NCBI GenBank assembly: GCA_020438595.1
Contig: JAGQUI010000073.1
Location: 1 to 9,732 of the forward strand
Length of the DNA: 9,732 nucleotides
Direction of reading: 5' to 3'
From: Propionibacteriaceae bacterium
GTDB taxonomy: Bacteria; Actinomycetota; Actinomycetes; Propionibacteriales; Propionibacteriaceae
The position numbers and the translations under genes are program-made. Positions 1-6,780 of this stretch are shown in pieces; position 1 is the first letter of the stretch; every line of letters starts with the position of its first letter. The notes beneath the pieces are model-generated. The model had not been told where the DNA came from. It made no database searches and worked only from the letters and a program-made list of their open reading frames with translations.

Positions 1-32
1 CGACGGACAGCTACCTGGGCGTCACCCTCGCC
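1..32 (+). repeat. 32-base perfect direct repeat shared by the two IICBA genes (copy 1)
   Basis: Bases 1-32 are identical to 4594-4625 in the complete mtlA, in the same reading frame, coding for the TDSYLGVTLA segment at the end of the IIC domain. From base 33 on the two genes differ at many positions, including most third codon positions. Because the identity begins at the first base of the window, its true left end is not visible. Confidence 0.9.
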
Positions 33-974
33 CTCGTCGGGTCGGCGGCGATGAGCCTGGCGGTCGCATCGCTCCTGCTGGGGCTGGACCGCGGTACCCC
101 GGGGACGGACCTGGTCGCGGCGACGGCGCGGATGGAACAGCTGAAGGGCAGGAAGTCCTCGGTCGCCGGGCTGCTGGTCGATGCCGCCACCGCCGCTCCC
201 GTCCGCACCGTCGTGTTCGCCTGCGACGCCGGCGTCGGCTCCTCCGCCATGGGGGCCACGATGCTGCGCAGGAAGCTCGCTTCGGCCGGACTGGGCGACG
301 TGCAGATCGTCAACTGTGCCGTCCGCGAACTCGATCCGGACGCGGAGCTGGTGATCACCCAGTCCCGGCTCACCGAGCGGGCCCGGCTCCGCTCACCCGA
401 CGCGATCCACCTCTCGGTGGATGACTTCATCGACTCCCCGGTCTACGACGACGTCGTCGACCTGCTCGGCCGGCAGGTCCGGCCACCCGACCCGGCGCGG
501 TCCGGCGTGCCGGCGGTGCCGCGGGCAGGGGCGCCGGGCATCGCAGAGCTGCTCTCGCCGTCGATGGTCCGCATCCATCCCGGCACGGCCACCCGGGACG
601 AGGCGTTGCGGGAGGCGACGGACCTGCTGGTCGCGGCCGGTGCGGTCACCCCCGCCTACTACGAGGCGATGTGGGACCGGGAGCGGGCGGCCTCGACCTA
701 CATGGGGCACCAGCTCGCGATCCCGCACGGCACGAGCGAGGCGCAGGACGCCGTGCTCGCCGCGGCGATCAGTCTCGTCCGCTACGACGGCGGGGTCGAC
801 TGGGACGGCCACCGGGCGACGTTCGTGGTCGGCATCGCGGGCAAGGGCAACGACCACCTGGGCGTGCTCGCCCGGATCGCCGTCCTGTTCTCCGACGACG
901 CGGCGATCGAGGGGCTCCGTGCGGCCACCACTCCCGAGCAGCTGTTCGCCGGGGTGGCCGAGGCCTGCGCCTGA
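1..974 (+). CDS. PTS mannitol-type transporter, C-terminal part (end of IIC, then IIB and IIA); 5' end outside window
   Basis: This is the 3' part of a second mannitol-family PTS permease. The first complete codon is at position 3 and 323 residues are visible before the TGA at 972-974. They begin with TDSYLGVTLA, which matches MtlA of the complete copy (3570-5624) from its residue 343, so roughly half of the protein, including nearly all of the IIC membrane domain, lies upstream. The visible order is the last IIC helix, then IIB with the phospho-accepting Cys in VFACDAGVGSS (codon 222-224), then a short Pro/Arg-rich linker, then IIA with the active-site His in AIPHGT (codon 726-728). Both phosphorylation residues are present, so it looks functional. 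The linker is clearly shorter than in the complete copy. Its sugar could be mannitol or a related hexitol; substrate cannot be judged without the IIC domain. It converges on the regulator gene. Family assignment is secure, substrate is not. Confidence 0.93.
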   Translation, partial: TDSYLGVTLALVGSAAMSLAVASLLLGLDRGTPGTDLVAATARMEQLKGRKSSVAGLLVDAATAAPVRTVVFACDAGVGSSAMGATMLRRKLASAGLGDVQIVNCAVRELDPDAELVITQSRLTERARLRSPDAIHLSVDDFIDSPVYDDVVDLLGRQVRPPDPARSGVPAVPRAGAPGIAELLSPSMVRIHPGTATRDEALREATDLLVAAGAVTPAYYEAMWDRERAASTYMGHQLAIPHGTSEAQDAVLAAAISLVRYDGGVDWDGHRATFVVGIAGKGNDHLGVLARIAVLFSDDAAIEGLRAATTPEQLFAGVAEACA

Positions 975-980
975 TCCGGC

Positions 981-1000
981 GCCGGCCGACTCGGTCCGGC
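981..1000. terminator. GC-rich hairpin in the gap between convergent genes, candidate bidirectional terminator
   Basis: The gap between the two stop codons is 26 bases. Bases 981-988 (GCCGGCCG) pair with 992-1000 (CGGTCCGGC) through eight base pairs with one bulged T (995) and the triloop ACT (989-991). There is no T-tract on either side, which is common for actinobacterial hairpins but leaves terminator function as inference. Confidence 0.42.
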
Positions 1001-2926
1001 TCAGCCGTCGATGACCGCGACGAGTTCGTCGAGGAAGTCGGGGAGGTTGGTGCCGTGGTGCATGAGCCGCTGGACGCTGTCGTGCTCGCTGAACACCTCG
1101 ACCAACTGCTCGAACACCGTCTGGAACGCGGCCCGGTCGCTCTCGGAGAACGCGACCATGACGACCACCTGCACCCGCGACTCGCCCCACGGGATCGGCC
1201 GGTCGGCCATGCCCACCGCGATCGCCGTGCGGCTGGCCGTCATGCTCAGCGCGTGCGGCACGGCCAGTTCGTCGGTGAACGCCGTCGACGACATCCGCTC
1301 CCGTTCGATGCTCCGCTCGACGTAGTCGTCGTCGATCACCCCCTCGGCGACCAGCAGTGCCCCGAGCCGGCGGATGATCGACTCCTCGTCGGCGTCCGGG
1401 TCGAGGTCGCGGACGAACGCCCCCGGGGCGAAGTACTTCTCCAGTTCCGTGCGGAGCCGGGCCAGCCGGCGGATCCGGCGCACCCGCATCGCTGCGGCGT
1501 GGACCCGCTCGACGTCCGCGTCGGTGAGGAACAGCGGGATCACCACGATGCGGTCACTCGACTCGGGCGGCGGAATCGTGGTGAGCACGAGGTCGGAGTC
1601 GATGGACGCCCAGTCCGGGTCGGCCCGGGTCTCCACCCGCACCACCTCGAGCGTGCTGCCGAGCGACCGGTCGAGGCTCGAGCGCAGCAGGCTGTCCAGG
1701 TCGTGGTAGCCCGGGCACACGATCGTCGCGGTCGGTGGGGTGGCGTCGCTGCGGCTGCGCTCCAGCCGGGCTCCGACGTGCATGGCGATGTAGGCGATCT
1801 CCTCGTCCACGACAGGGATGCCCAGCCGCTCGTTCAGCCTGGTCGCGATGTACACCGCCACCTCGAAGATCATCGGGTAGGACGCCTTCAGGGTGCGGGT
1901 CAGGGGGTTGCGGGACCACTCCGATCCCGGTGCGCGTTCGAGCAGGTTCTGGACGTGCAGGATCAGCCGCCAGGTGAAGTCCTCGCCCGAGAGGTCGATC
2001 AGGAACTCGGCGGACGCGGCGTCGCAGGCGTCGAGGACGGCCTGGCTGACGGTCGGGTTGACCCGCTGCCGGGCGACCGTCTGCACCGCCTCCAGTCGAG
2101 GCGCCGCGATCCGGCTCAGCACGACGGTGGTGAGGAACTCCCGGTCACCCTCGTTGAACCGGATGCCGAAGTGCCGGATCGCCAGCTCGTCCAGTACCTC
2201 GCCGACGGCGACCGAGTCGTCCCGGGCGAGCGTGGTGCCGGTCGCCAGCGGCCGGCCGCGCGCGACCCGGTCGGCCGCGATCGCCACGTGCATGAGCACG
2301 TCGGCGATCGCGTACTCGTTGACGAAGTAGCCGAGCCGGCCGAGGGCGTCCACCAGGTCGCTCTTGAACCGCGCGTACGCCTCCGCGCCGACCGACCCCT
2401 CGCCGAGCACCCGCATCAACGCGGGGAAGTCGAGCGACTGCATCTCGGTCTGGTCGTGCACGAGCCGGCTGAGCACCCTGCGGTGCGCCATCTCGGTGCC
2501 CTGCAGCCAGATCTGCGATCCCTGGCGTTCCAGGGTCAGGCCGCTGCCGCTGACGAACGAGCGGACGCGGGCGAGGTCGCTCTCCACGGTGGCGGAGCTG
2601 ACGTAGATCTCGTCGGCGGTGTCGTGCACGTCCAGCGGGGTGTCCGACTCGAGCAGCCGGCGCACCAACTGGTGCAGTCGGGCGCGGGGCGTGCCCGGTT
2701 CGACCGCGTCCTCCCGGAGCGCCGCACGGGCGGCCGGCCCCGCGCGGTACCCCTGGGTGCCGGACTCCACCACGACGCCGTCGGCCACCCGTGCGTTGAG
2801 CGCGGCCACGTAGGTCCGTACCGAGCGCGGTGTGACGCCCAGGTAGTCGGCGAGGGACGCAGCGGTCACCCAGTTCCCGGCACCCACCAGGCGGGTGAGC
2901 AGCTTGTTCTGCCGGGATCTCGACAC
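1001..2926 (-). CDS. mtlR: MtlR-type PTS-regulated transcriptional activator (HTH-PRD-PRD-IIB-IIA)
   Basis: A 641-residue regulator of the BglG/MtlR/LicR activator group, expected to bind DNA at the mannitol promoter and to sense PTS flux. An N-terminal winged helix-turn-helix (about 5-60, with LADYLGVTPRSVRTYV) is followed by a second helical DNA-binding region (about 80-145), PRD1 (about 170-280, conserved H213), PRD2 (about 285-390, conserved H324 in LILHVQNLL and H383 in IAMHVG), a GatB-like IIB domain (about 398-485, C404 in VCPGYHDL) and a C-terminal mannitol/fructose-type IIA domain (about 500-640, H558 in LAVPHAL). In Bacillus MtlR the equivalent PRD2, IIB and IIA sites are phosphorylated by HPr or PTS components and set activity; the same logic is inferred here. 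The start is GTG at 2926-2924, supported by AGGAGG seven bases upstream. It is divergent from the IIB-mtlA-mtlD genes and convergent with the upstream IICBA gene. Confidence 0.93.
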   Translation of the reverse strand: MSRSRQNKLLTRLVGAGNWVTAASLADYLGVTPRSVRTYVAALNARVADGVVVESGTQGYRAGPAARAALREDAVEPGTPRARLHQLVRRLLESDTPLDVHDTADEIYVSSATVESDLARVRSFVSGSGLTLERQGSQIWLQGTEMAHRRVLSRLVHDQTEMQSLDFPALMRVLGEGSVGAEAYARFKSDLVDALGRLGYFVNEYAIADVLMHVAIAADRVARGRPLATGTTLARDDSVAVGEVLDELAIRHFGIRFNEGDREFLTTVVLSRIAAPRLEAVQTVARQRVNPTVSQAVLDACDAASAEFLIDLSGEDFTWRLILHVQNLLERAPGSEWSRNPLTRTLKASYPMIFEVAVYIATRLNERLGIPVVDEEIAYIAMHVGARLERSRSDATPPTATIVCPGYHDLDSLLRSSLDRSLGSTLEVVRVETRADPDWASIDSDLVLTTIPPPESSDRIVVIPLFLTDADVERVHAAAMRVRRIRRLARLRTELEKYFAPGAFVRDLDPDADEESIIRRLGALLVAEGVIDDDYVERSIERERMSSTAFTDELAVPHALSMTASRTAIAVGMADRPIPWGESRVQVVVMVAFSESDRAAFQTVFEQLVEVFSEHDSVQRLMHHGTNLPDFLDELVAVIDG

Positions 2927-2933
2927 CGCTCCG

Positions 2934-2939
2934 CCTCCT
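2934..2939 (-). promoter_or_regulatory. Ribosome binding site of mtlR
   Basis: Read on the minus strand this is a consensus AGGAGG, seven bases before the GTG codon at 2926-2924. It fixes the start of the regulator and rules against a leaderless start there. Confidence 0.8.
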
Positions 2940-3008
2940 GAGCCGGACTGGTCCCGGGGTCCTCACGCGACACCGGGCGCACCCACAGTCAAACACGCCC
3001 GGCTATGC

Positions 3009-3024
3009 CGAGGAACTCTCCTCG
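3009..3024. promoter_or_regulatory. Inverted repeat CGAGGA-ACTC-TCCTCG, candidate operator
   Basis: A perfect dyad with 6-base arms and a 4-base spacer, lying between the divergent genes and about 85 bases upstream of the mtlR start. Position and symmetry suit a regulator site; which protein binds it is unknown. Confidence 0.3.
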
Positions 3025-3092
3025 CCGGGTCCGTCGCGGCATTATTGCGCCAGCCGCCGCAGCGCGGTGGACGGCGAGTCGGATTCCTCTGT

Positions 3093-3123
3093 GCAGTGTT
3101 CCTTCCGCCCCTGCGGAAACTGC
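3093..3123. promoter_or_regulatory. Nested inverted repeat around TTCCGC-CCCT-GCGGAA, candidate operator or hairpin
   Basis: The core (3103-3118) is a perfect dyad with 6-base arms and a 4-base spacer. It is extended by a second pair, GCAGT (3093-3097) and ACTGC (3119-3123); the right arm is continuous while the left has a five-base interruption (3098-3102). It sits 55-85 bases before the GTG of the IIB gene, just upstream of the weak promoter candidate at 3129-3158, where an activator such as MtlR would bind. If transcribed from further upstream it would fold as an 11-bp bulged stem. Confidence 0.38.
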
Positions 3124-3163
3124 TGTGGTTGAGGCCACCCCGGCTGCCGCCCAATGATGTGTG

Positions 3164-3172
3164 GGAGGGAGG
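3164..3172 (+). promoter_or_regulatory. Ribosome binding site deciding the start of the IIB gene
   Basis: GGAGGGAGG lies five bases before GTG 3178-3180. An in-frame ATG exists at 3154, but it precedes this Shine-Dalgarno run, so the GTG is preferred; it also places the conserved ILVVCGAG strand right at the N-terminus, as in the family. Confidence 0.75.
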
Positions 3173-3177
3173 CATCA

Positions 3178-3507
3178 GTGAGGATCCTTGTGGTGTGCGG
3201 TGCGGGGGCGTCGAGCACGTTCGTCGCGCAGCGCATCAACGGTGCGGCACGGACCCGGGAACTTCCCTGGTCCGCGGTTGCGACCAACGAGGTGTCACTG
3301 CCGGAGGAACTGGAATGCAGCGACCTCGTTCTCGTCGGGCCGCACTTCGCGGCGCACCTCGAACAGATCAGGCAACTCGCCGCACCGCACGGTGTCGGCG
3401 TCGTCCTGATGGACGCGAATGCCTTCTCCGACCTCGACGGCACCCAGGCCCTGGCCCTCGTCGAGGCAGCAGTGCAAGACGGTACCGCCCGGTCCGTCCA
3501 TCCCTGA
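3178..3507 (+). CDS. Stand-alone PTS IIB protein, lactose/chitobiose-type fold
   Basis: A 109-residue soluble protein beginning MRILVVCGAGASSTFVAQRI. The N-terminal beta strand followed by a Cys in a C-G-A-G-x-S-S/T loop (C7) is the hallmark of PTS IIB subunits of the lactose/cellobiose/chitobiose family, whose Cys carries phosphate from IIA to sugar. The length is close to the usual 100-105 residues. A second alternating strand, CSDLVLVGPHFAAHLEQI (about 47-64), matches the family position of DVVLLGPQ. No partner IIC or IIA of that family is present in the window, and the downstream MtlA already contains its own IIB domain. It is the first gene of the mtlA-mtlD unit, 62 bases upstream of mtlA. 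A role in mannitol transport, or as a phosphate-relay input to MtlR, is inference. Family assignment is good; function is uncertain. Confidence 0.82.
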   Translation: MRILVVCGAGASSTFVAQRINGAARTRELPWSAVATNEVSLPEELECSDLVLVGPHFAAHLEQIRQLAAPHGVGVVLMDANAFSDLDGTQALALVEAAVQDGTARSVHP

Positions 3508-3569
3508 CCATCCCGGCGGCCGCACGGACGCGGACGACCGGTCCACACCGAGAGAGGACAACGACACAC

Positions 3570-5624
3570 ATGACTGCAGCAACAGCAGCACCCAAAGCGG
3601 GAGGCGCGCGGGTAGCAGTGCAGAAGTTCGGCACCTTCCTGTCGAACATGGTGATGCCGAACATCGCGGCGTTCATCGCCTGGGGCTTCATCACGGCGAT
3701 CTTCATCCAGGCCGGCTGGATCAACCTGGGCTTCGGGTTCGACTCGGTGACCGGCGAGGGGGGCCTTCCCGGCGACAGCTGGGTCGCCCTGCTGGGCGGC
3801 TGGGGTCCTGACGGCGGCGGCATCGTCGGCCCGTCGATCACCTACCTGCTGCCCCTGCTGATCGGCTACACCGGCGGCAAGATCGTCTACGACACCCGCG
3901 GTGGCGTGGTCGGTGCGATCGCCACGATGGGCGTGATCACCGGTACCACGGTGCCGATGTTCATGGGCGCCATGATCATGGGCCCGCTGGGTGGCTGGTC
4001 GATGAAGAAGCTGGACGCGATCTGGGAGCACCGGATCCGGCCCGGCTTCGAGATGCTGGTGAACAACTTCTCCGCAGGCATCTGGGCGATGATCCTGGCC
4101 ATCTTCGGCTTCTTCGTGATGGGGCCGATCGTGAACGCCTTCTCCTCGGCCGCGGGTGTGGGCGTGGAGTGGCTGGTGAACGCCGGCCTGCTGCCGTTGA
4201 CCTCGATCCTGATCGAGCCGGCGAAGGTGTTGTTCCTGAACAACGCGATCAACCACGGCATCCTGACTCCGCTGGGGACCCAGCAGGTGGTCGAGATGGG
4301 CAAGTCGGTGTTGTTCCTGCTCGAGGCGAACCCCGGCCCGGGCCTGGGCCTGCTGGTGGCCTACATGCTGTTCGGGAAGGGTTCGGCGAAGGCGTCGGCG
4401 CCGGGTGCGGCGATCATCCACTTCTTCGGTGGCATCCACGAGATCTACTTCCCGTACGTGCTGATGAAGCCGATCCTGATCCTGGCCATGATCGCTGGTG
4501 GCATGACCGGTGTGTTCATCAACGTCGCGTTCAACGTGGGCCTGCGCGCCCCGGCCGCCCCCGGCTCGATCATCGCGGTGTACCTGCAGACCGCGACGGA
4601 CAGCTACCTGGGCGTCACCCTCGCCGTGTTCGGTGCGGCTGCGGTCACGGCGGTCGTGGCGTCGATCCTGCTCGGCTTCGGTCGGGGCAAGGAGGGCGAG
4701 GACGACCTGGCCCTGGCCACCGCGGAGATGGAGGCCCTGAAGGGCAAGAAGTCCTCCGTCGCCAGTGTCCTGACCGGTGTGGCCAGCGGGCCGATCAACA
4801 GCATCGTGTTCGCCTGCGATGCCGGGATGGGTTCTTCGGCGATGGGCGCTTCGGTGCTGCGCAAGAAGATTCAGGCGGCCGGGTTCCCCGAGGTGATCGT
4901 GGTGAACAAGGCGATCGCGAACCTCGAGGACAACTTCGACGTGGTCGTGTCGCACCAGGACCTGATCGACAGGGCCAAGCAGAAGACACCGTCGGCTGTG
5001 CACGTCTCGGTGGACAACTTCATGTCCAGCCCGAAGTACGACGAGGTCGCCGAGCTGGTGAAGGAGTCGCACGGCGCCCCAAAAGCAGTTGAGCCCGAAC
5101 CGGTAGTGGCCGCGGCCGCCCCGGCGCGGGCTGCGGCCGAGGCTCCGGCCGCCGCTGTCGCGGTGGCCACGACGGAGGCGCCCGCCGATGCCGAGGGAGT
5201 GCTCCAGCTCTCCTCGATCGTGCTCTCGGGCAGCGCGACCGACCAGTCGTCCGCGATCGACGAGGCGGGCACCCTGCTCGTCGCCGCCGGGGCGGTCGAC
5301 GCCGGCTACGTCGGCTCGATGCACGACCGGGAGAAGTCGGTGTCCACCTACATGGGCAACCTCCTGGCCATCCCCCACGGCACGAACGAGGCCAAGGGGA
5401 TGATCAAGGAATCGGCCATCTCGGTGGTCCGCTACCCGGACGGCATCGACTGGAACGGCAACCCGGTGAAGTTCGTGATCGGCATCGCCGGGGCGAACGA
5501 CGAGCACCTCGAACTGCTCAGCAAGATCGCCGAGGTGTTCCTCGACCCGGATGCGGTCGCTAGTCTCGAGAAGGCAAGTACCGCCGAGGAGATCGCCGAC
5601 ACGTTCAAGAAGGTGAATGGGTAG
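3570..5624 (+). CDS. mtlA: PTS mannitol permease, IICBA
   Basis: A 684-residue mannitol-specific enzyme II that imports mannitol across the inner membrane and releases mannitol-1-phosphate. The order is IIC (about 15-370, multiple membrane segments, starting FGTFLSNMVMPNIAAFIAWG and carrying the GGIHEIYFPYV motif with E291), IIB (about 408-500, Cys416 in VFACDAGMGSSAMG), an Ala/Pro-rich linker (about 502-543), and IIA (about 545-684, His603 in AIPHGTNEA). E. coli MtlA has the same order and 637 residues; much of the extra length is the linker. The ATG at 3570 was chosen because family similarity begins right after it and a GAGAGG stretch lies 12 bases upstream; the reading frame stays open far upstream, but those residues are not homologous. 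mtlD follows with no gap, so the two are surely co-transcribed, probably under MtlR. Confidence 0.97.
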   Translation: MTAATAAPKAGGARVAVQKFGTFLSNMVMPNIAAFIAWGFITAIFIQAGWINLGFGFDSVTGEGGLPGDSWVALLGGWGPDGGGIVGPSITYLLPLLIGYTGGKIVYDTRGGVVGAIATMGVITGTTVPMFMGAMIMGPLGGWSMKKLDAIWEHRIRPGFEMLVNNFSAGIWAMILAIFGFFVMGPIVNAFSSAAGVGVEWLVNAGLLPLTSILIEPAKVLFLNNAINHGILTPLGTQQVVEMGKSVLFLLEANPGPGLGLLVAYMLFGKGSAKASAPGAAIIHFFGGIHEIYFPYVLMKPILILAMIAGGMTGVFINVAFNVGLRAPAAPGSIIAVYLQTATDSYLGVTLAVFGAAAVTAVVASILLGFGRGKEGEDDLALATAEMEALKGKKSSVASVLTGVASGPINSIVFACDAGMGSSAMGASVLRKKIQAAGFPEVIVVNKAIANLEDNFDVVVSHQDLIDRAKQKTPSAVHVSVDNFMSSPKYDEVAELVKESHGAPKAVEPEPVVAAAAPARAAAEAPAAAVAVATTEAPADAEGVLQLSSIVLSGSATDQSSAIDEAGTLLVAAGAVDAGYVGSMHDREKSVSTYMGNLLAIPHGTNEAKGMIKESAISVVRYPDGIDWNGNPVKFVIGIAGANDEHLELLSKIAEVFLDPDAVASLEKASTAEEIADTFKKVNG
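4594..4625 (+). repeat. 32-base perfect direct repeat shared by the two IICBA genes (copy 2)
   Basis: Identical to bases 1-32. It codes for the end of the IIC domain of MtlA, residues 343-352. The perfect match, third codon positions included, ends sharply at 4625. Confidence 0.9.
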
Positions 5625-6764
5625 ATGAAAGCTGTGCACTTCGGAGCTGGGAACATCGGCCGCGGGTTCGTGGGCCTGCTGTTGCACAACGCCGGTTACG
5701 AGCTGGTGTTCGCCGATGTCGTCGAGTCGCTGATCCAGCGGCTGAAGGACGCGGACAGCTACGTCGTGCACGAAGTCGGGGAGGACCCGCGGACCCAGGA
5801 GGTCCGCGGGTTCTCCGCCCTCAACTCCGCGTCCGAGCCCCAGGCGCTCGTCGCGGCCATCGCGTCCGCCGACATCGTCACCACGGCGGTCGGCGCGCAC
5901 ATCCTGAAATTCGTCGCTCCGGCGATCGCCGCGGGCATCGCGGCCCGTCCGGCCGGTGCCCCGAAGGTTGCGGTGATGGCGTGCGAGAACGCCATCAACG
6001 GCACCGACATCCTCGCCGGCGAGGTGCTCAAGGCCTACACCGGCGACGACCTCGACGCGAAGGCGATCTTCGCCAACACCGCGGTCGACCGGATCGTGCC
6101 CAACCAGGACCCCGATGCGGGGCTCGACGTCACCGTCGAGACCTTCCACGAGTGGGTGATCGAGACGGGCCCGTTCAAGGCTGGCCATCCGGACATCCCC
6201 GGAGTGACCTGGGTGCCCGACCTGGAGCCCTACATCGAGCGCAAGCTGTTCACGGTGAACACCGGGCACGCGACCAGCGCCTGGTTCGGCCACGCGGCCG
6301 GGATCGAGAAGATCTCCGACGCGCTCGCCGACCCCGGGGTGGGGGCCAAGGTGCGGGCCGTGCTGGTCGAGACGGCGTCCCTCATCGTGGCCAAGCACGG
6401 CGTCGACGCCGCCACCCAGGCCGCCTACGTGGAGAAGATCCTCAAGCGCTTCGCCAACCCGTACCTGCCCGACACCACGCTGCGCGTGGGCCGGGCCCCG
6501 CTGCGCAAGCTCAGCCGCAACGACCGGTTCATCAGCCCGGCCGCGCAGCTCGCCGAGCGCGGCATGGGCAGGGACGCGCTGCTGGAGGCCATCGGCGCCG
6601 GCCTGCGGTTCGACACCCCGGACGATCCGGAAGCCGTCGAACTGCAGTCACTGCTGGCCACCGCGACCGCCGCCGAGGTGGTCGCCACGGTGACCGGGCT
6701 GCCGGAGGACCATCCGCTCTACGCGGACGTGCTCGCCGTCGTCGAGGCCCGGCAGGCCCACTGA
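5625..6764 (+). CDS. mtlD: Mannitol-1-phosphate 5-dehydrogenase
   Basis: A 379-residue cytosolic NAD-dependent enzyme that oxidises mannitol-1-phosphate to fructose-6-phosphate, feeding glycolysis. The N-terminus has the dinucleotide-binding loop HFGAGNIGRGFVG (residues 5-17). The K-x4-N-x2-H signature of polyol-specific long-chain dehydrogenases is present as K207, N212 and H215 in KLFTVNTGHATSAWFGH. Length is very near the 382 residues of the E. coli enzyme, so it is complete. The ATG follows the mtlA stop TAG with no intervening base, so translation is probably coupled; a purine-rich stretch (AAGGTGAATGGG) at the end of mtlA can serve as the binding site. Together with MtlA it completes the mannitol catabolic path. 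I see no missing key residue. Confidence 0.97.
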   Translation: MKAVHFGAGNIGRGFVGLLLHNAGYELVFADVVESLIQRLKDADSYVVHEVGEDPRTQEVRGFSALNSASEPQALVAAIASADIVTTAVGAHILKFVAPAIAAGIAARPAGAPKVAVMACENAINGTDILAGEVLKAYTGDDLDAKAIFANTAVDRIVPNQDPDAGLDVTVETFHEWVIETGPFKAGHPDIPGVTWVPDLEPYIERKLFTVNTGHATSAWFGHAAGIEKISDALADPGVGAKVRAVLVETASLIVAKHGVDAATQAAYVEKILKRFANPYLPDTTLRVGRAPLRKLSRNDRFISPAAQLAERGMGRDALLEAIGAGLRFDTPDDPEAVELQSLLATATAAEVVATVTGLPEDHPLYADVLAVVEARQAH

Positions 6765-6780
6765 GCACCCGCGCCGAGAA

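Larger units (their letters stand above)
2927..3177. promoter_or_regulatory. Divergent control region between mtlR and the IIB-mtlA-mtlD operon
   Basis: About 250 bases without a supported gene, more AT-rich in patches than its flanks (for example GCATTATTGC near 3039-3048 and CAGTCAAACAC near 2986-2996). It must hold the promoters of both divergent units. It contains two inverted repeats of equal geometry (listed separately), a direct repeat of TTCCT-type elements at 3084-3089 and 3099-3105, and a possible but weak plus-strand promoter, TTGAGG (3129-3134) and AATGAT (3153-3158) spaced 18 bases. On the minus strand TTGACT (2992-2987) resembles a -35 box, but I see no matching TANNNT -10 box at the right distance. 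The published Bacillus MtlR operator pattern, as I recall it, is not evident. Confidence 0.6.

Noticed and set aside
1..974. Upstream IICBA as a pseudogene fragment
   Set aside because: It is cut only by the window edge; the visible frame is uninterrupted and both phosphorylation residues are intact.
671..2941. Open frame of 756 codons on the plus strand, antisense to mtlR
   Set aside because: Low-complexity Arg/Asp/Val/His composition and no family resemblance, while the minus strand encodes a complete five-module regulator.
2964..2992. mtlR promoter with TTGACT as -35 box
   Set aside because: No TANNNT -10 box is found 16-19 bases downstream on the minus strand, so I do not call a promoter.
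3129..3158. TTGAGG-18-AATGAT as the mtlA operon promoter
   Set aside because: The -10 box is a poor match and would put the transcript start within the ribosome binding site; kept only as a weak candidate in the control region.
3154..3177. ATG start for the small IIB gene
   Set aside because: It lies before the strong GGAGGGAGG run, and adds eight residues absent from the family, so GTG 3178 fits better.
2895..3569. In-frame extension of mtlA upstream of ATG 3570
   Set aside because: The extra 225 residues run through the control region and the IIB gene in another frame and resemble nothing; MtlA similarity begins just after 3570.
3042..6398. Open frame of 1118 codons on the minus strand, antisense to IIB, mtlA and mtlD
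   Set aside because: Rich in Arg, His, Asp and Gly with no recognisable domain, and it mirrors three well-supported genes; a typical high-GC shadow frame.
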